Assembly: GCF_005576615.1 (NCBI RefSeq)
Contig: NZ_CP040330.1
Span: forward strand, 1,550,001 to 1,614,000
Direction of reading: 5' to 3'
Length of the DNA: 64,000 nucleotides
DNA from: Natrinema versiforme
Lineage (GTDB): Archaea; Halobacteriota; Halobacteria; Halobacteriales; Natrialbaceae
Part shown: positions 41,992-51,596 of the stretch, piece by piece
Layout of the letters: every line of letters starts with the position of its first letter
Position numbering within the stretch: the stretch's first letter is position 1
Position numbers and translations under genes: made by a program
Notes under the pieces: generated by a model
Told to the model about the DNA's origin: nothing
Databases searched by the model: none
Seen by the model: only the letters and a program-made list of their open reading frames with translations

Positions 41992-44478
41992 TCAGTTCGC
42001 GTCGTCGTCCGCATCGGCAGCGTCGGCAGCCGCCGCCGGAATGTCGTCGACCGCGGCGACCGCGTCGCCGTCGTCGACCTCCATGACGATCACGCCCATC
42101 GTGTTCCGCCCGACGGTCGAGATCTCGTCGACGCGGGTGCGGACGATCTGTCCGCGCTCGCTCATCATGACGAGTTGATCGTCGTCGTCGACCGCCTTGA
42201 CGGCCGTCACGGGGCCGTTTCGTTCGCCGGTCTTGATATCGATCAACCCTTTCCCGTACCGGGACTGCGTGCGGTACTCCGAGAGCAGCGTCCGCTTCCC
42301 GTAGCCGTTCTCGGTGACCGTCAACAGCGCCTGCTCGTCGCCCTCGTCGGTCGCGACAAGCCCCGCAACGGCGTCGTCGCCCTGCAGTTTGATCCCGTTG
42401 ACGCCGCGGGCGTTCCGACCCATCGCGCGGACCTCGTCCTCGTCGAAGCGGATCGTCATGCCGCCCTCGGTCGCGATGACCAGATCCTGCGAGCCGTCGG
42501 TGACCTCGACGTCGACGAGTTCGTCGCCCTCCTCGAGGTCGGCGGCGATGATCCCCGTCGAGAGGATGTTATCGAACTCCTCGCCGGCGGTGCGCTTGAC
42601 GTAGCCGTTTCGGGTAACCATCGTCACGAACTCGTCGTCGCCGAAGGCGTCGGTGTCGACGATGGCCGTGATGTCCTCGCCGGGGTCGAGATCGAGGATG
42701 TTGACCGCCGATTTCCCGCGGGCGGTCCGGCCCATTTCGGGGATTTCGTAGGTCTTGAGCCGGTAGACTTCGCCCTGATTCGTAAAGCAGAGCAGGTAGT
42801 CGTGGGTGTTGGCCCGGAAGACCGTCGAGACGCGGTCGTCTTCCTTGACGTCCGCGCCGATGATCCCCTTGCCGCCGCGACCCTGCGGGTCGAACGCGTC
42901 GATCGGCATCCGCTTGACGTAGTCGTCCTCGGTCATGACGACGAAGACCTCCTCCTCGGGGATGAGGTCCTCGTGGGTGACGGTGCCCTGATCCTCGATG
43001 ATCGAGGTCCGGCGGTCGTCGCCGTACTCGTCTTTGATCTCGCGGAGTTCGTCTTTGATGACCGAGAGCAGTTCCGACTCGCTCTCGAGGATCGTCGTCA
43101 GGCGTTCGATTTCGGCTTGGACCTCCTCGTACTCGTCCTCGATCTCGGCGGCCTCCATCGACGTGAGGCTGCCGAGTTGCATGCGGACGATGTGGGTGGC
43201 CTGCTCCTCCGAGAAGTCGTAGCTTTCCTGTAGCGCGGCTTTAGCGGCCGACCGATCCTCGCTGTTGCGGATCAGTTCGACGACATCCTCGGCGTTCTCG
43301 ACGGCCGTCAGCCGGCCCTCGAGGATGTGAGCGCGATCCTCGGCCTCCTCGAGGTCGTACTCGCTGCGCCGGCGGACGACCTCGCGACGGTGGGAGATAT
43401 ACTCCGCTAAGGTCTCCTTGAGCGAGAGCACTCGCGGCTGCCCGTCGACCAGCGCGAGGTTGATGACGCCGAAGGTCCGCTCTAAGTGGTTCTCGAGCAG
43501 TTTGTTCTTGACGACCTCGGCGTTCGCGCCGCGTTTGAGTTCGATGACGACGCGGACGCCGTCGCGGTCGGACTCGTCGCGCAGGTCGGAGATGCCCTCG
43601 ATCTCGCCCTCGTTGACGTCCTCGGCGATGCGCTCGACGAGGCGGGCCTTGTTGGCCTGGAAGGGGAGCTCGGTGATGACGATCCGCTCGCGGTTCGATT
43701 TCCACTCCTCGACCTCGAATTCGGCGCGGACGCGGATGCGCCCGCGGCCGGTCTTGTAGGCCGAGTAGATGGCGTCCCGGCCGACGATGTTCGCGCCGGT
43801 CGGGAAGTCGGGCCCCTTGACGTGTTCCATCAGGTCGTCGACGGTCGCATCGGGGTCGTCGATCAGTTCGATGGTCGCGTCGACGACCTCGCCCAGATTG
43901 TGGGGCGGGATGTTCGTCGACATCCCGACCGCGATCCCCGAGGAGCCGTTGACCAGCAGGTTGGGAAACGCCGCCGGCAGTACGTCGGGTTCCTGCAGGC
44001 GGTCGTCGTAGTTCGCCGAGAAGTCGACCGTGCCCTTGTCGATATCCTCGAGCAGTTCCTCGGAGATGGCCGACATTCGGGCCTCCGTGTACCGCTGTGC
44101 GGCGGCCGGATCGCCGTCCATCGAGCCGAAGTTCCCCTGGCCGTCGACCAGCGGATAGCGCATCGAGAAGTCCTGGGCCATCCGGACCAGAGTGTCGTAG
44201 ATCGCGCTGTCGCCGTGGGGGTGGTAGTCACCCATCGTCTCCCCGACGATCGAGGAGGACTTGCGGTGACTGCTCCCGCTCGAGACGCCCATCTGGTGCA
44301 TCGCGTACAGGATGCGTCGGTGGACGGGCTTGAGGCCGTCCTCGACGCGGGGAAGTGCCCGCCCCGCGATGACGGACATCGCGTAGTCGATATACGACTG
44401 TTCCATCTCGTCCTCGATTCGGACGTTCTCTACCGCTCGCGCCTCTACGTCGGTCGGTTCGGGTACGTCTGAGCTCAT
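41992..44478 (-). CDS. gyrA: DNA gyrase subunit A
   Basis: An 828-residue protein. The catalytic Tyr130 ([10 protein letters not shown]) cuts DNA; the quinolone region has Ser91 and Asp95 ([10 protein letters not shown]), the drug-sensitive state. The GyrA-box QGRGGKG is present near residue 545, so wrapping and true negative supercoiling are expected. The C-terminal beta-pinwheel repeats follow and an acidic tail ends the protein. Haloarchaea acquired gyrase from bacteria. Co-oriented with gyrB after a 181-nt spacer that contains hairpins. Confidence 0.97.
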   Translation of the reverse strand: MSSDVPEPTDVEARAVENVRIEDEMEQSYIDYAMSVIAGRALPRVEDGLKPVHRRILYAMHQMGVSSGSSHRKSSSIVGETMGDYHPHGDSAIYDTLVRMAQDFSMRYPLVDGQGNFGSMDGDPAAAQRYTEARMSAISEELLEDIDKGTVDFSANYDDRLQEPDVLPAAFPNLLVNGSSGIAVGMSTNIPPHNLGEVVDATIELIDDPDATVDDLMEHVKGPDFPTGANIVGRDAIYSAYKTGRGRIRVRAEFEVEEWKSNRERIVITELPFQANKARLVERIAEDVNEGEIEGISDLRDESDRDGVRVVIELKRGANAEVVKNKLLENHLERTFGVINLALVDGQPRVLSLKETLAEYISHRREVVRRRSEYDLEEAEDRAHILEGRLTAVENAEDVVELIRNSEDRSAAKAALQESYDFSEEQATHIVRMQLGSLTSMEAAEIEDEYEEVQAEIERLTTILESESELLSVIKDELREIKDEYGDDRRTSIIEDQGTVTHEDLIPEEEVFVVMTEDDYVKRMPIDAFDPQGRGGKGIIGADVKEDDRVSTVFRANTHDYLLCFTNQGEVYRLKTYEIPEMGRTARGKSAVNILDLDPGEDITAIVDTDAFGDDEFVTMVTRNGYVKRTAGEEFDNILSTGIIAADLEEGDELVDVEVTDGSQDLVIATEGGMTIRFDEDEVRAMGRNARGVNGIKLQGDDAVAGLVATDEGDEQALLTVTENGYGKRTLLSEYRTQSRYGKGLIDIKTGERNGPVTAVKAVDDDDQLVMMSERGQIVRTRVDEISTVGRNTMGVIVMEVDDGDAVAAVDDIPAAAADAADADDDAN

Positions 44479-44540
44479 GTCTTCATCTGGTTTCGTGAGG
44501 TGTGTTGGTTTCGGGTGGTGTCAAGCACTGCATCCGTGAG

Positions 44541-44561
44541 CGAGTTCGCTGCGCGAACTCG
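44541..44561. repeat. hairpin in gyrB-gyrA spacer (upstream of gyrA)
   Basis: Perfect 9-bp arms CGAGTTCGC (44541-44549) and GCGAACTCG (44553-44561) around TGC. It lies about 65-80 nt before the gyrA start, so in the gyrB-gyrA mRNA it could form a stem that affects gyrA expression. I know of no named element of this form. Confidence 0.6.
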
Positions 44562-44607
44562 CGAGCGGGCCGACGAGCGACCGTCGGGAGCGAGGAGTGC
44601 TTTTGAT

Positions 44608-44659
44608 CGAAATTTTGCCGAGGGCGCGGCTATGGCCGCGCCCGCAGAGCAAAATTTCG
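44608..44659. repeat. long bipartite stem-loop directly after gyrB stop
   Basis: Outer arms CGAAATTTTGC (44608-44618) and GCAAAATTTCG (44649-44659) are perfect inverse complements. An inner stem GGGCGCGGC (44622-44630) and GCCGCGCCC (44635-44643) sits in between with a 4-nt loop. It begins one base after the gyrB stop (44660). In RNA it would be a very stable stem-loop able to terminate or slow transcription or to cut the operon mRNA. It could also be a dispersed repeat element. Confidence 0.65.
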
Positions 44660-46591
44660 TTAGATATCGATCCACTCCGCCTCCGGAGCGTGATCCTTGA
44701 TGAACTGCTTGCGGGGGTCGACGGCGTCGCCCATCAGGACGGAGAACATCTTGTCCGCCGCCGCCGCGTCCTCGATCGTGATCTGCTTGAGGATGCGGTT
44801 GTCGGGGTTCATCGTCGTCTCCCAGAGCTGTTCTGGATTCATCTCGCCGAGTCCCTTGAACCGCTGGACCTGCGAGGGGTTGCCGTCGCACTTCTCTTCG
44901 ACGATCCGGTCGCGCTCCTCGTCGGTCATCGCGTCGTAGGTCTCGCCGCGGTACCGGATGCGATAGAGCGGCGGTTGGGTCGCGTAGACGTAGCCGCCCT
45001 CGAGCAGCGGGCGCATGTGCCGGTAGAAGAACGTCAACAGCAGGGTACGGATGTGGGCGCCGTCGACGTCGGCGTCGGTCGCCATGATGATCTTCTTGTA
45101 CCGGACGTCCTCGATGTCGAACTCGTCGCCGATCCCCGCGCCGATCGCGGTGATCATGTTCCGGATCTCGTCGTTCTCGAGGATGCGGTCGAGCCGGTGT
45201 TTCTCGACGTTGAGGATCTTCCCTTTGATCGGGAGGATGGCCTGGAACTCCGGATTTCGGGCCTGTTTCGCGCTGCCGCCCGCGGAGTCGCCCTCCGCGA
45301 TGAACAGTTCGGCCTCGTCGGGCTCTTTGGTCTGGCAGTCGGCCAGTTTGCCGGGCAGCGAGGTGGAGTCGAGCGCCGATTTTCGGCGCGTCAGCTCTTC
45401 TGCCTTCTTGGCCGCCATTCGGGCCTTCGCGGCCTCGACGGCCTTCATCACGATCGCTTGGGCGGTGTCGGGGTGTTCCTCGAAGTAGGTGCCCAGTCCC
45501 TCGTGCATGGCGCTCTCGACGATTCCCCGAACTTCGGAGTTGCCGAGTTTCGTCTTCGTCTGGCCTTCGAACTGGGGATCGGGGTGTTTGATCGAGATGA
45601 CCGCGGTGAGTCCCTCGCGGATGTCTTCGCCCGAGAGGTTGTTGTCGAGATCGGAGAGGAGATCGTTCTCGTTGGCGTAGTCGTTGACCGTCCGGGTGAG
45701 CGCGGTCTTGAACCCGGTGAGGTGGGTCCCGCCCTCGCGGGTGTTGATGTTGTTCGCGAAGGCGTGGATCGAGCCCTGCAGTTCCTGCGTGGCCTGCATC
45801 GCGACTTCGATCTGGATGTTCTGTTCCTCGTCCTCGAAGTAGATGATGTCGTCGTGCATCGCCGAGCGCGTCTCGTTCAGATACTCGACGAACTCGCGAA
45901 TGCCGCCGTCGTACTCGTAGGTCTCGGCGACGGACTCGTCGTCGTCGGCGTCGACGCGCTCGTCGCGGAGCGTGATGCGGACGCCGGAGTTGAGGAAGGC
46001 CAGTTCCCGAAGCCGGTTCGACAGCGTCGAGAAGGATATCTCGCCCGTCTCGAAGATGCCCGTGTCGGGCCAGAACCGGATCTGGGTGCCCGTCTCCTCG
46101 TCCGGCTCCATGTCGCGGACCCGCTCCATGTCGCCGACGGGTTCACCTGCCTCGAATGCGTGGCGGAAGACCGATCCGTCGCGTTTGACCTCGGCCTCGA
46201 GACGTTCGGAGAGGGCGTTGACGACGCTGACGCCGACCCCATGGAGGCCGCCGGAGACCTGATAGGACTTGTTGTCGAACTTGCCGCCGGCGTGGAGGAC
46301 GGTCAGAATGACCTCGAGTGCAGGGCGGTCGTACTCCTCGTGGGTATCGACGGGGATGCCGCGGCCGTCGTCGGCGACGCTCACCGAGCCGTCCTCGTGG
46401 ATGGAAACGGTGATGTCGTCGCAGTGGCCGGCCAGTGCCTCGTCGATCGAGTTGTCCACCACTTCGTAGACGAGGTGGTGGAGGCCTCGAGAATCGGTAG
46501 AGCCGATGTACATCGCCGGTCGCTTTCGCACAGCCTCCAGGCCCTCGAGGACCTGAATCTGTCCGGCGCCGTACTCGCTTTCCTGGGACAT
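44660..46591 (-). CDS. gyrB: DNA gyrase subunit B
   Basis: A 643-residue protein from ATG 46591 (MSQESEYGAGQIQVLEGLEAVRKRPAMYIG). GHKL ATPase motifs: VVDNSIDEALAGHCD, DDGRGIPVD and GGLHGVGVSVVNALS. TOPRIM motif: AEGDSAGGSAKQARNPEFQAI with DADVDGAHI giving the Mg2+ ligands. This is the ATPase and DNA-gate subunit of gyrase. It is the upstream gene of the gyrB-gyrA unit. The TATA-like box lies 33-41 nt before the ATG. Confidence 0.97.
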   Translation of the reverse strand: MSQESEYGAGQIQVLEGLEAVRKRPAMYIGSTDSRGLHHLVYEVVDNSIDEALAGHCDDITVSIHEDGSVSVADDGRGIPVDTHEEYDRPALEVILTVLHAGGKFDNKSYQVSGGLHGVGVSVVNALSERLEAEVKRDGSVFRHAFEAGEPVGDMERVRDMEPDEETGTQIRFWPDTGIFETGEISFSTLSNRLRELAFLNSGVRITLRDERVDADDDESVAETYEYDGGIREFVEYLNETRSAMHDDIIYFEDEEQNIQIEVAMQATQELQGSIHAFANNINTREGGTHLTGFKTALTRTVNDYANENDLLSDLDNNLSGEDIREGLTAVISIKHPDPQFEGQTKTKLGNSEVRGIVESAMHEGLGTYFEEHPDTAQAIVMKAVEAAKARMAAKKAEELTRRKSALDSTSLPGKLADCQTKEPDEAELFIAEGDSAGGSAKQARNPEFQAILPIKGKILNVEKHRLDRILENDEIRNMITAIGAGIGDEFDIEDVRYKKIIMATDADVDGAHIRTLLLTFFYRHMRPLLEGGYVYATQPPLYRIRYRGETYDAMTDEERDRIVEEKCDGNPSQVQRFKGLGEMNPEQLWETTMNPDNRILKQITIEDAAAADKMFSVLMGDAVDPRKQFIKDHAPEAEWIDI

Positions 46592-46623
46592 GTAAAACCT
46601 GTTTTCGGATAGCGGTCCGGCCC

Positions 46624-46632
46624 TAATAAAAG
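46624..46632 (-). promoter_or_regulatory. probable TATA box of gyrB
   Basis: On the minus strand this reads TTTTATTAG, 33-41 nt before the gyrB ATG, the only AT-rich run in the 111-nt spacer to psmB. It implies a short leader of about 10 nt. Confidence 0.5.
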
Positions 46633-46702
46633 TCACGTGTACGCGCGCGAGCGCGAGCAGTCAGCCGATTGACGAAGCGGTCGAACGAACGGGAAACGGC
46701 CC

Positions 46703-47419
46703 TTAGATGACCGCGTCGAAGTCGTTGTGGCCCTGAATGTCGACGCCCTCGTCCGTGACCTCGGCGAGGAAGACGCCGTTGCCCGAGCCGGTGTCGCGCT
46801 CGACGGCGCTTTTGATCGCGCGAGCCGCGACCGACTGCGCCTCCTTGAGCGAGAGGCCCTCTTCGTACTCCTGCTCGAGGAGCCCGTAGGCCAGTTGCAT
46901 CCCGCTGCCGGTGACGGTGTAGTCGTCTGCCATCACGCCGCCGGCGGGGTCGATGCTGTAGACGTGGCTGCCCTCGCTATCGACGCCGCCGAGGATGGGG
47001 TTGATCGCTCGGAAGGGACCGCCGCGGGCGAAGTTGCCGGCCAGCGTCGCCAGCGCCTCGATCGGCATCGTCTCGCCGCGTCGGGACTCGTAGAGGTTGA
47101 CCTCGGAGCGCAGCGTTCGGATGAACGACTGCGCGCCGCCGACCGAGCCGACGAGGGTCAGCGCCCCCGTCGGGTGGATCTGCTCGACTTTCTGGACGTC
47201 CTTGTTCGAGACGAACCGCCCGCCGAGGCTGGCGCGCATGTCCGTCGCGATGACGACGCCCTCGTCGGTCGTGATGCCGATGGTCGTCGTCCCGGTCTTG
47301 TTGACGGTGTCCCCGTGTTCGTCGCTCTGTGTCCCGTTGGGGAGCGAGCCGAGTTCGGGGTCGTACGGCGACGGATCGGCGTTGCCCTGCGGGCCCGACC
47401 CACCGGTCCAGTTATTCAT
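46703..47419 (-). CDS. psmB: proteasome beta subunit
   Basis: A 238-residue protein with a 43-residue propeptide that is removed before Thr44 (NKTG then TTTIGITTDEG). The mature catalytic set is Thr1 (Thr44), Asp17 (Asp60, ATDMRAS) and the Lys (Lys77, KDVQKVEQ). The Gly-rich GSVGGAQSF motif follows. It forms the proteolytic inner rings of the 20S core. The gene overlaps psmA by 8 nt, so translation is coupled and the 1:1 ratio of subunits is favoured. Confidence 0.96.
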   Translation of the reverse strand: MNNWTGGSGPQGNADPSPYDPELGSLPNGTQSDEHGDTVNKTGTTTIGITTDEGVVIATDMRASLGGRFVSNKDVQKVEQIHPTGALTLVGSVGGAQSFIRTLRSEVNLYESRRGETMPIEALATLAGNFARGGPFRAINPILGGVDSEGSHVYSIDPAGGVMADDYTVTGSGMQLAYGLLEQEYEEGLSLKEAQSVAARAIKSAVERDTGSGNGVFLAEVTDEGVDIQGHNDFDAVI

Positions 47420-48152
47420 CGCTCTCCTCCGTCTCGATCTCCGCGAGGATCGACTCGAGGCGGTCGTCGTCGACCGACTGGAACGATTCGTCCTCGGTCG
47501 TGATCGTCGCGACGTCGACGTCCTCGGCGGCGACGACCTCGTCTTCAGGTTCGCTGAGTGCGCTCACGGCGAGTTCGAGACCGCCGTCGACGTCGAGATC
47601 GTCGCGGTAGTTCTCCTCGAGGTAGCCCTGAATGACGTCGCGGTCGCCGCCGATGGCGGCCGCCTTCCACTCGTAGTCCGTCCCCGAGGGGTCGGTCTCG
47701 AACAGTTTCGGCTCGCCGTCCTCGATGCCACCGACGAGGAGGGCAACGCCGAACGGGCGGGCACCGCCGGTCTGGGTGTACTCCTGAATGTGGTCGGTGA
47801 CCGCTCGCGTCAGCGTCTCGACGCCGATCTGCTGGCCGTAGCGGAGCTGTTCGCCCTGCGCGCGGCGGCGTGCGAGATCGACGAGTTGGCGGGCGTCGGC
47901 GACGTGGCCGGCGCTCGCGACGCCGATGTGTTCGTCGGCCTTGTGGATCTTCTCGACGCTCGAGCGTTCCATGAGCGTCGAGCTGACCTGCCGGTTGGCG
48001 GCGAGGACGACGCCGTCGGGCGTGCGGAGTCCGACGCTCGCGGTACCGCGTTTGACGGCCTCGCGGGCGTACTCGACCTGATAGAGGCGTCCGTCCGGGG
48101 AGAAAATGGTGATTCCCCGGTCGTAGGCCTGCTGTTGGGATTGTCCTTGCAT
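47412..48152 (-). CDS. psmA: proteasome alpha subunit
   Basis: A 246-residue protein from ATG 48152 (MQGQSQQQAYDRGITIFSPDGRLYQVEYAREAVKRG, the alpha signature). A large acidic C-terminal tail (after residue 205) is typical of haloarchaeal alpha subunits. The outer ring gates substrate entry and binds PAN ATPases through its pockets. It is the upstream gene of the psmA-psmB unit. The Gly-Gly-Thr-Gly stretch is regular for alpha rings; no active-site Thr is present. Confidence 0.96.
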   Translation of the reverse strand: MQGQSQQQAYDRGITIFSPDGRLYQVEYAREAVKRGTASVGLRTPDGVVLAANRQVSSTLMERSSVEKIHKADEHIGVASAGHVADARQLVDLARRRAQGEQLRYGQQIGVETLTRAVTDHIQEYTQTGGARPFGVALLVGGIEDGEPKLFETDPSGTDYEWKAAAIGGDRDVIQGYLEENYRDDLDVDGGLELAVSALSEPEDEVVAAEDVDVATITTEDESFQSVDDDRLESILAEIETEESDE

Positions 48153-48180
48153 TTGGTCTTCACCTGTGGTAAGGGATAGA

Positions 48181-48190
48181 AATATATAGG
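48181..48190 (-). promoter_or_regulatory. TATA box of psmA-psmB
   Basis: On the minus strand this reads CCTATATATT, about 30-38 nt before the psmA ATG. A GGTGA Shine-Dalgarno-like motif (48161-48165) lies about 9 nt before the ATG, so this transcript may carry a short leader with ribosome binding, unlike most genes here. Confidence 0.6.
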
Positions 48191-48910
48191 CCTTCGTCTG
48201 AAGGCAACTTCGTGTGTACTCTCCCCTTCGCCCCGGACTCCCAAGAAGGTGATGCCGGCACTCGTGCGTGAGTGGTGACTCGGCAAGCCGCGGTCGACGG
48301 AACGAGACGCCTCGTCGACAGTCGAAACGGGAGTTTTCGGCCGATTTCGGCGCGAATCGGAGCGTGTAGGCACTCGTTGTCGCTCCGTGGTCGTTCCGTC
48401 GCCCGAGAGTGTCTGCTGAACTCACGTGTCCCACTCGGGTAAATATCGGATTACTCGAGCCAGCTATCCGAGGGGTCGTCTGCTATCTCAAGCTTTCCGC
48501 TCAAACGGATCCCAGTCGTTGCTTCGGGTACAGCATTCCGTCCCACAGTACACAGGTGAAATCCGCCCGATTGCGTCGACTCGAGGCCCGCGATCGTGCG
48601 TGGCCTCGAGGGCCAGACACCTGCGACTTTTCGGACGACTACCACACATGGAAGACCACTGTACCGCGGTCGGTATCCCTGTCGAAACGGCGAACGAAAC
48701 CATTCTCCAACGCGGGCCCGGACTCCCCCTCAGGGCGACGTTCTTCGGGGCCGGGCCCGCTTCCGCGCTGAGAGGACCCGATTGGCAGTCCGTATCTCGC
48801 CAGTCGACGTTCCGCCCGCCATCGGTCGGCGGTCGGCTGACGGCGTCCGAGCCGCCCGTTCGAGGCGCAGTGACCGCCGGAGCCGCGCTCGACCCTCGGG
48901 GTGATCGCGC
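48191..48910. other. 720-nt spacer without a credible gene
   Basis: Open frames here are short, their codon use shifts, and none shows a domain. No inverted repeats or transposase relics recognised. It separates the minus-strand gyrase/proteasome block from the plus-strand transporter block and must hold the promoter of the NRAMP-like gene, for which I see no clear TATA box. Confidence 0.4.
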
Positions 48911-50167
48911 ATGAGCGGCGAGTCGGCCTCGGCGTCGGAATTCGTCAAGGCCATTCCTGGCGGCGAAACGATACACGGGGCGCTCTACAGATACGGTCTG
49001 GGTATCATGTTCGCTGCAAACGTGTTCGGAGCGGGGTCGGTGTACATCCTCGCCGACACGGGCGCGAACTTCGCGTACTCCCTGTTGTGGGTCCTCCCGC
49101 TCGCGTTCTTCATCGATATCGCCCTCCACGACATGAGCGCTCGACTCGCCGTCGCCGACGAACCGCTCGCCGATTACATCGTCGATGCCGTTCCGATCGG
49201 AAGTCGACCGCTCCTCGTCGGCATCTCGCTGATGTCGGCGCTGTGGGCCGTGTCGAACTACGCCGTCGCCGGAGCGGCGCTCGCCTGGCTCGTTCCGTTC
49301 TTCGACAACGTGATCGTCGGCATCGTCCTCGCGGCCGGGTTCGGCGTCGGCATCGTGCAGATGAAGGTCTACGATCGGATCGAAGCGGTGATCGCCGTGA
49401 TGGTGTTCGCCGTCTTCGGTTCGTACGGCCTGCTCCTCGCGGGGCTCGACGTTCCGTGGCAGTCCGTCGCAGCGGGACTCCAGCCGGCGCTCGCGACCGA
49501 TATCGGCTACCTCACTGCGGTCATCGCCCTGCTGGGAACGACGGTCTACTGGCCGAACTTCTTCATCCAGTCGAGCATCCAGCCGACGAAGGAGTGGTCG
49601 GACATCTGGGACTACCGCCGTGACAACGCCGCCGGGATCGCGACGACGCTCACCATCGGCAGCTTCGTGATGATCGTCTCGGCGGTCACCCTCTCCGAGG
49701 GGAGCATGACGCTGACGGGCCCCGGCGTCCCGCTCGCGGAGATCATCGGTCACGGAGCGCTCGTCGTGTTCATGATCGCGGTGCTCTGTGCGACCATCAC
49801 GTCGGCGACCGGGACGCTGTTCGGCGCCGGGTTCATCATCCCGCAATCGCTCGGCCGGCACACGGTCTTCGGCGATACCGCGTTCCGACGAACGGTCATC
49901 GCACTGGTCGTCTTCTCGGCCGCGACAGCCCTGCCGATGCTGCTCTACACGGGATTCGACCCCGTCGAGATGGCGATCATCATGCCGGCCGTCAACGGCG
50001 CGATCGGGCTTCCCCTGACCGTCTTCGCCCTCATCGGTGCCGTCAACAGGTACTACGACATCGCGTGGTACGAGAACGCGGGGTTCCTGGCCGCGGGAAT
50101 CGTGCTGCTGATCGGGAGCCTCATGACGGTCCAGTCGCTCTACGAGACGATCGTGGGCATTCTCTAA
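48911..50167 (+). CDS. NRAMP-related membrane transporter with altered metal site
   Basis: A 418-residue protein with 11 or so helices. TM1 aligns to NRAMP (GLGIMFAANVFGAGSVYILADTGANFAYSLLW), but the metal-binding Asp-Pro-Gly-Asn is Gly-Ala-Gly-Ser here (residues 40-43). TM6 has TVYWPNFFIQSS where NRAMP has MPH near 214-216 (Trp-Pro-Asn). Both ligand sets of Mn/Fe transport are therefore changed, as also happens in Mg2+-transporting NRAMP relatives. The substrate could be Mg2+ or another ion. It begins the plus-strand block with TauE next. Confidence 0.75.
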   Translation: MSGESASASEFVKAIPGGETIHGALYRYGLGIMFAANVFGAGSVYILADTGANFAYSLLWVLPLAFFIDIALHDMSARLAVADEPLADYIVDAVPIGSRPLLVGISLMSALWAVSNYAVAGAALAWLVPFFDNVIVGIVLAAGFGVGIVQMKVYDRIEAVIAVMVFAVFGSYGLLLAGLDVPWQSVAAGLQPALATDIGYLTAVIALLGTTVYWPNFFIQSSIQPTKEWSDIWDYRRDNAAGIATTLTIGSFVMIVSAVTLSEGSMTLTGPGVPLAEIIGHGALVVFMIAVLCATITSATGTLFGAGFIIPQSLGRHTVFGDTAFRRTVIALVVFSAATALPMLLYTGFDPVEMAIIMPAVNGAIGLPLTVFALIGAVNRYYDIAWYENAGFLAAGIVLLIGSLMTVQSLYETIVGIL

Positions 50168-50341
50168 TCGCGGATCGGCGTTCCGTTTTCCGCCGGGTCG
50201 ACTCCGAGCGAGAGCGTACTCGACCGGTCCGTCCGTTCGGTTCGCGAGAGTGTACTCGACTATTTGATCGGTAGCTGACCCGAGGGGGTCGAAATCAGAA
50301 GAGTTAGTTCGAGCGCCACGGACCACTGGATACCCTCCCAG

Positions 50342-51121
50342 ATGCTCGAGTTGCCCTTCGGTCCCTCGCTGGTCCTGTTGCTCGTGTCGATCGCCTTCTT
50401 CTCCGGCATCGGCATCACCACGATCGGTCCCGGCGGCATCTTCGTGACGATCGCGCTGTACTCGCTGACCCCGCTGGCCTCGAGTCAGGTCGCCGGGACC
50501 GCCCACGCGACGTTCGTCGTGACGGGACTCGTCGGCAGCGCCGCCTACCTCCACTCCGGGGAGATGAACACCGGCGAGAGCCGCGCGATCGCGATCGTCC
50601 TCAGCGGCTCGAGCGTCCTCGGCGCGCTCGTCGGCTCGTACGTGAACGCGTTCGTCCCGCGATCGGTGTTCGGCGTCCTGCTCGGCGGTGTCGCGATGGC
50701 CGTCGGCGGGATCATCCTCTATCGCGAGCGGCGGGGCTTTAGCCCGGTCTACGATCTCGAGCCGCTGAGCGGGACCGGCCGGCTCGTCCTCGCGGGGCTC
50801 GGGTTCGTTCTCGGGATCGCCAGCGGGCTGTTGGGGATTGGCGGCCCGGTACTCGCCGTCCCCGCGCTTGTCCTCGTCGGCGTGCCGATGTTGCTCGCGG
50901 TCGCCGTCGCACAGGTCCAGTCGATCTTCATCGCGACGTTCGCGGCGTCGGGCTATTTCCTGCAGGGGAACGTGCTGATGCCGCTCGCGGTCGTCGTCGG
51001 CACGCCGCTGTTGCTCGGCGTCGTCGTCGGCTGGCGGGTCGCCCACGTCATCGATCCCGAGCGGCTGAAGGTCGCGCTGGGCGTCGTCCTGCTGGGCGTC
51101 GGGCCCTACCTCGCGCTCTGA
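50342..51121 (+). CDS. TauE/SafE family sulfite or anion exporter
   Basis: A 259-residue protein with eight membrane helices in two halves. Each half has the TauE signature: GIGITTIGPGGIFVTIALYSL with VAGTAHATFVVTG in the first, GIASGLLGIGGPVLAVPALVL with VAVAQVQSIFIATFAA in the second. The family exports sulfite, sulfoacetate or other organosulfur anions. The spacer to the NRAMP-like gene is 174 nt, so co-transcription is possible only weakly. It is followed by a UspA gene after 52 nt. Confidence 0.88.
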   Translation: MLELPFGPSLVLLLVSIAFFSGIGITTIGPGGIFVTIALYSLTPLASSQVAGTAHATFVVTGLVGSAAYLHSGEMNTGESRAIAIVLSGSSVLGALVGSYVNAFVPRSVFGVLLGGVAMAVGGIILYRERRGFSPVYDLEPLSGTGRLVLAGLGFVLGIASGLLGIGGPVLAVPALVLVGVPMLLAVAVAQVQSIFIATFAASGYFLQGNVLMPLAVVVGTPLLLGVVVGWRVAHVIDPERLKVALGVVLLGVGPYLAL

Positions 51122-51173
51122 GACGGCTCCTGCCGGACCCAGACTGAAGGCGACGGGCGTCGACACCCCGCCC

Positions 51174-51596
51174 GTGGCCCGAATCCTCGTTCCCTTCGAC
51201 GACTCCGAACCCGCCCGCGACGCCCTCGGGTACGCGTTCGACCTGTTCCCCGACGGCGACGTGATCGTGCTGGTCGTCGTCGACACCACGTCGCTGCCCT
51301 TCATCCCGAACACGGCCGACGACGAGTCGAGCGACGAGTCCCAGGAACTGCTCTCGGAGGCCGCCGACCTGCTCGAGACCGCGGAGTCGATCGCCGCGGA
51401 CCGCGGGGTCGACGTCGAGACGCGAACGCGGCTGGGGACACCGGCCCAAGAGATCCTCGAGTTCGCCGAGGGGGAATCCATCGACCACGTCGTCATCGGC
51501 AGCCACGGCCGGTCGGGCGTCGCGCGGATCCTGCTGGGCAGCGTCGCCGAGGTCGTCGTTAGACACTCGCCCGTGCCGGTGACCGTCGTCCGGTGA
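51174..51596 (+). CDS. universal stress protein (UspA family)
   Basis: A 140-residue protein that starts at GTG 51174 (ARILVPFDDSEPARDAL). The ATP-binding motif GSHGRSGVARILLGSVAEVVVRHS is complete (G-x2-G-x9-G-[ST]), and VPVTVVR ends the protein, as in ATP-binding Usp. It probably acts as a small nucleotide-binding stress or ion-regulation protein. It is placed 52 nt after the TauE gene and may be its partner, since Usp proteins often accompany transporters. Confidence 0.92.
   Translation: MARILVPFDDSEPARDALGYAFDLFPDGDVIVLVVVDTTSLPFIPNTADDESSDESQELLSEAADLLETAESIAADRGVDVETRTRLGTPAQEILEFAEGESIDHVVIGSHGRSGVARILLGSVAEVVVRHSPVPVTVVR

Noticed and set aside
44597-46612. Plus-strand open frame of 671 codons
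   Set aside because: It is exactly antisense to gyrB, with a low-complexity Val/Asp/Glu product. The gyrB frame has all family motifs.
48426-48914. Plus-strand open frame of 162 codons in the psmA-NRAMP spacer
   Set aside because: Composition is basic and unlike haloarchaeal proteins, with no domain. It runs into the NRAMP-like start in another frame.
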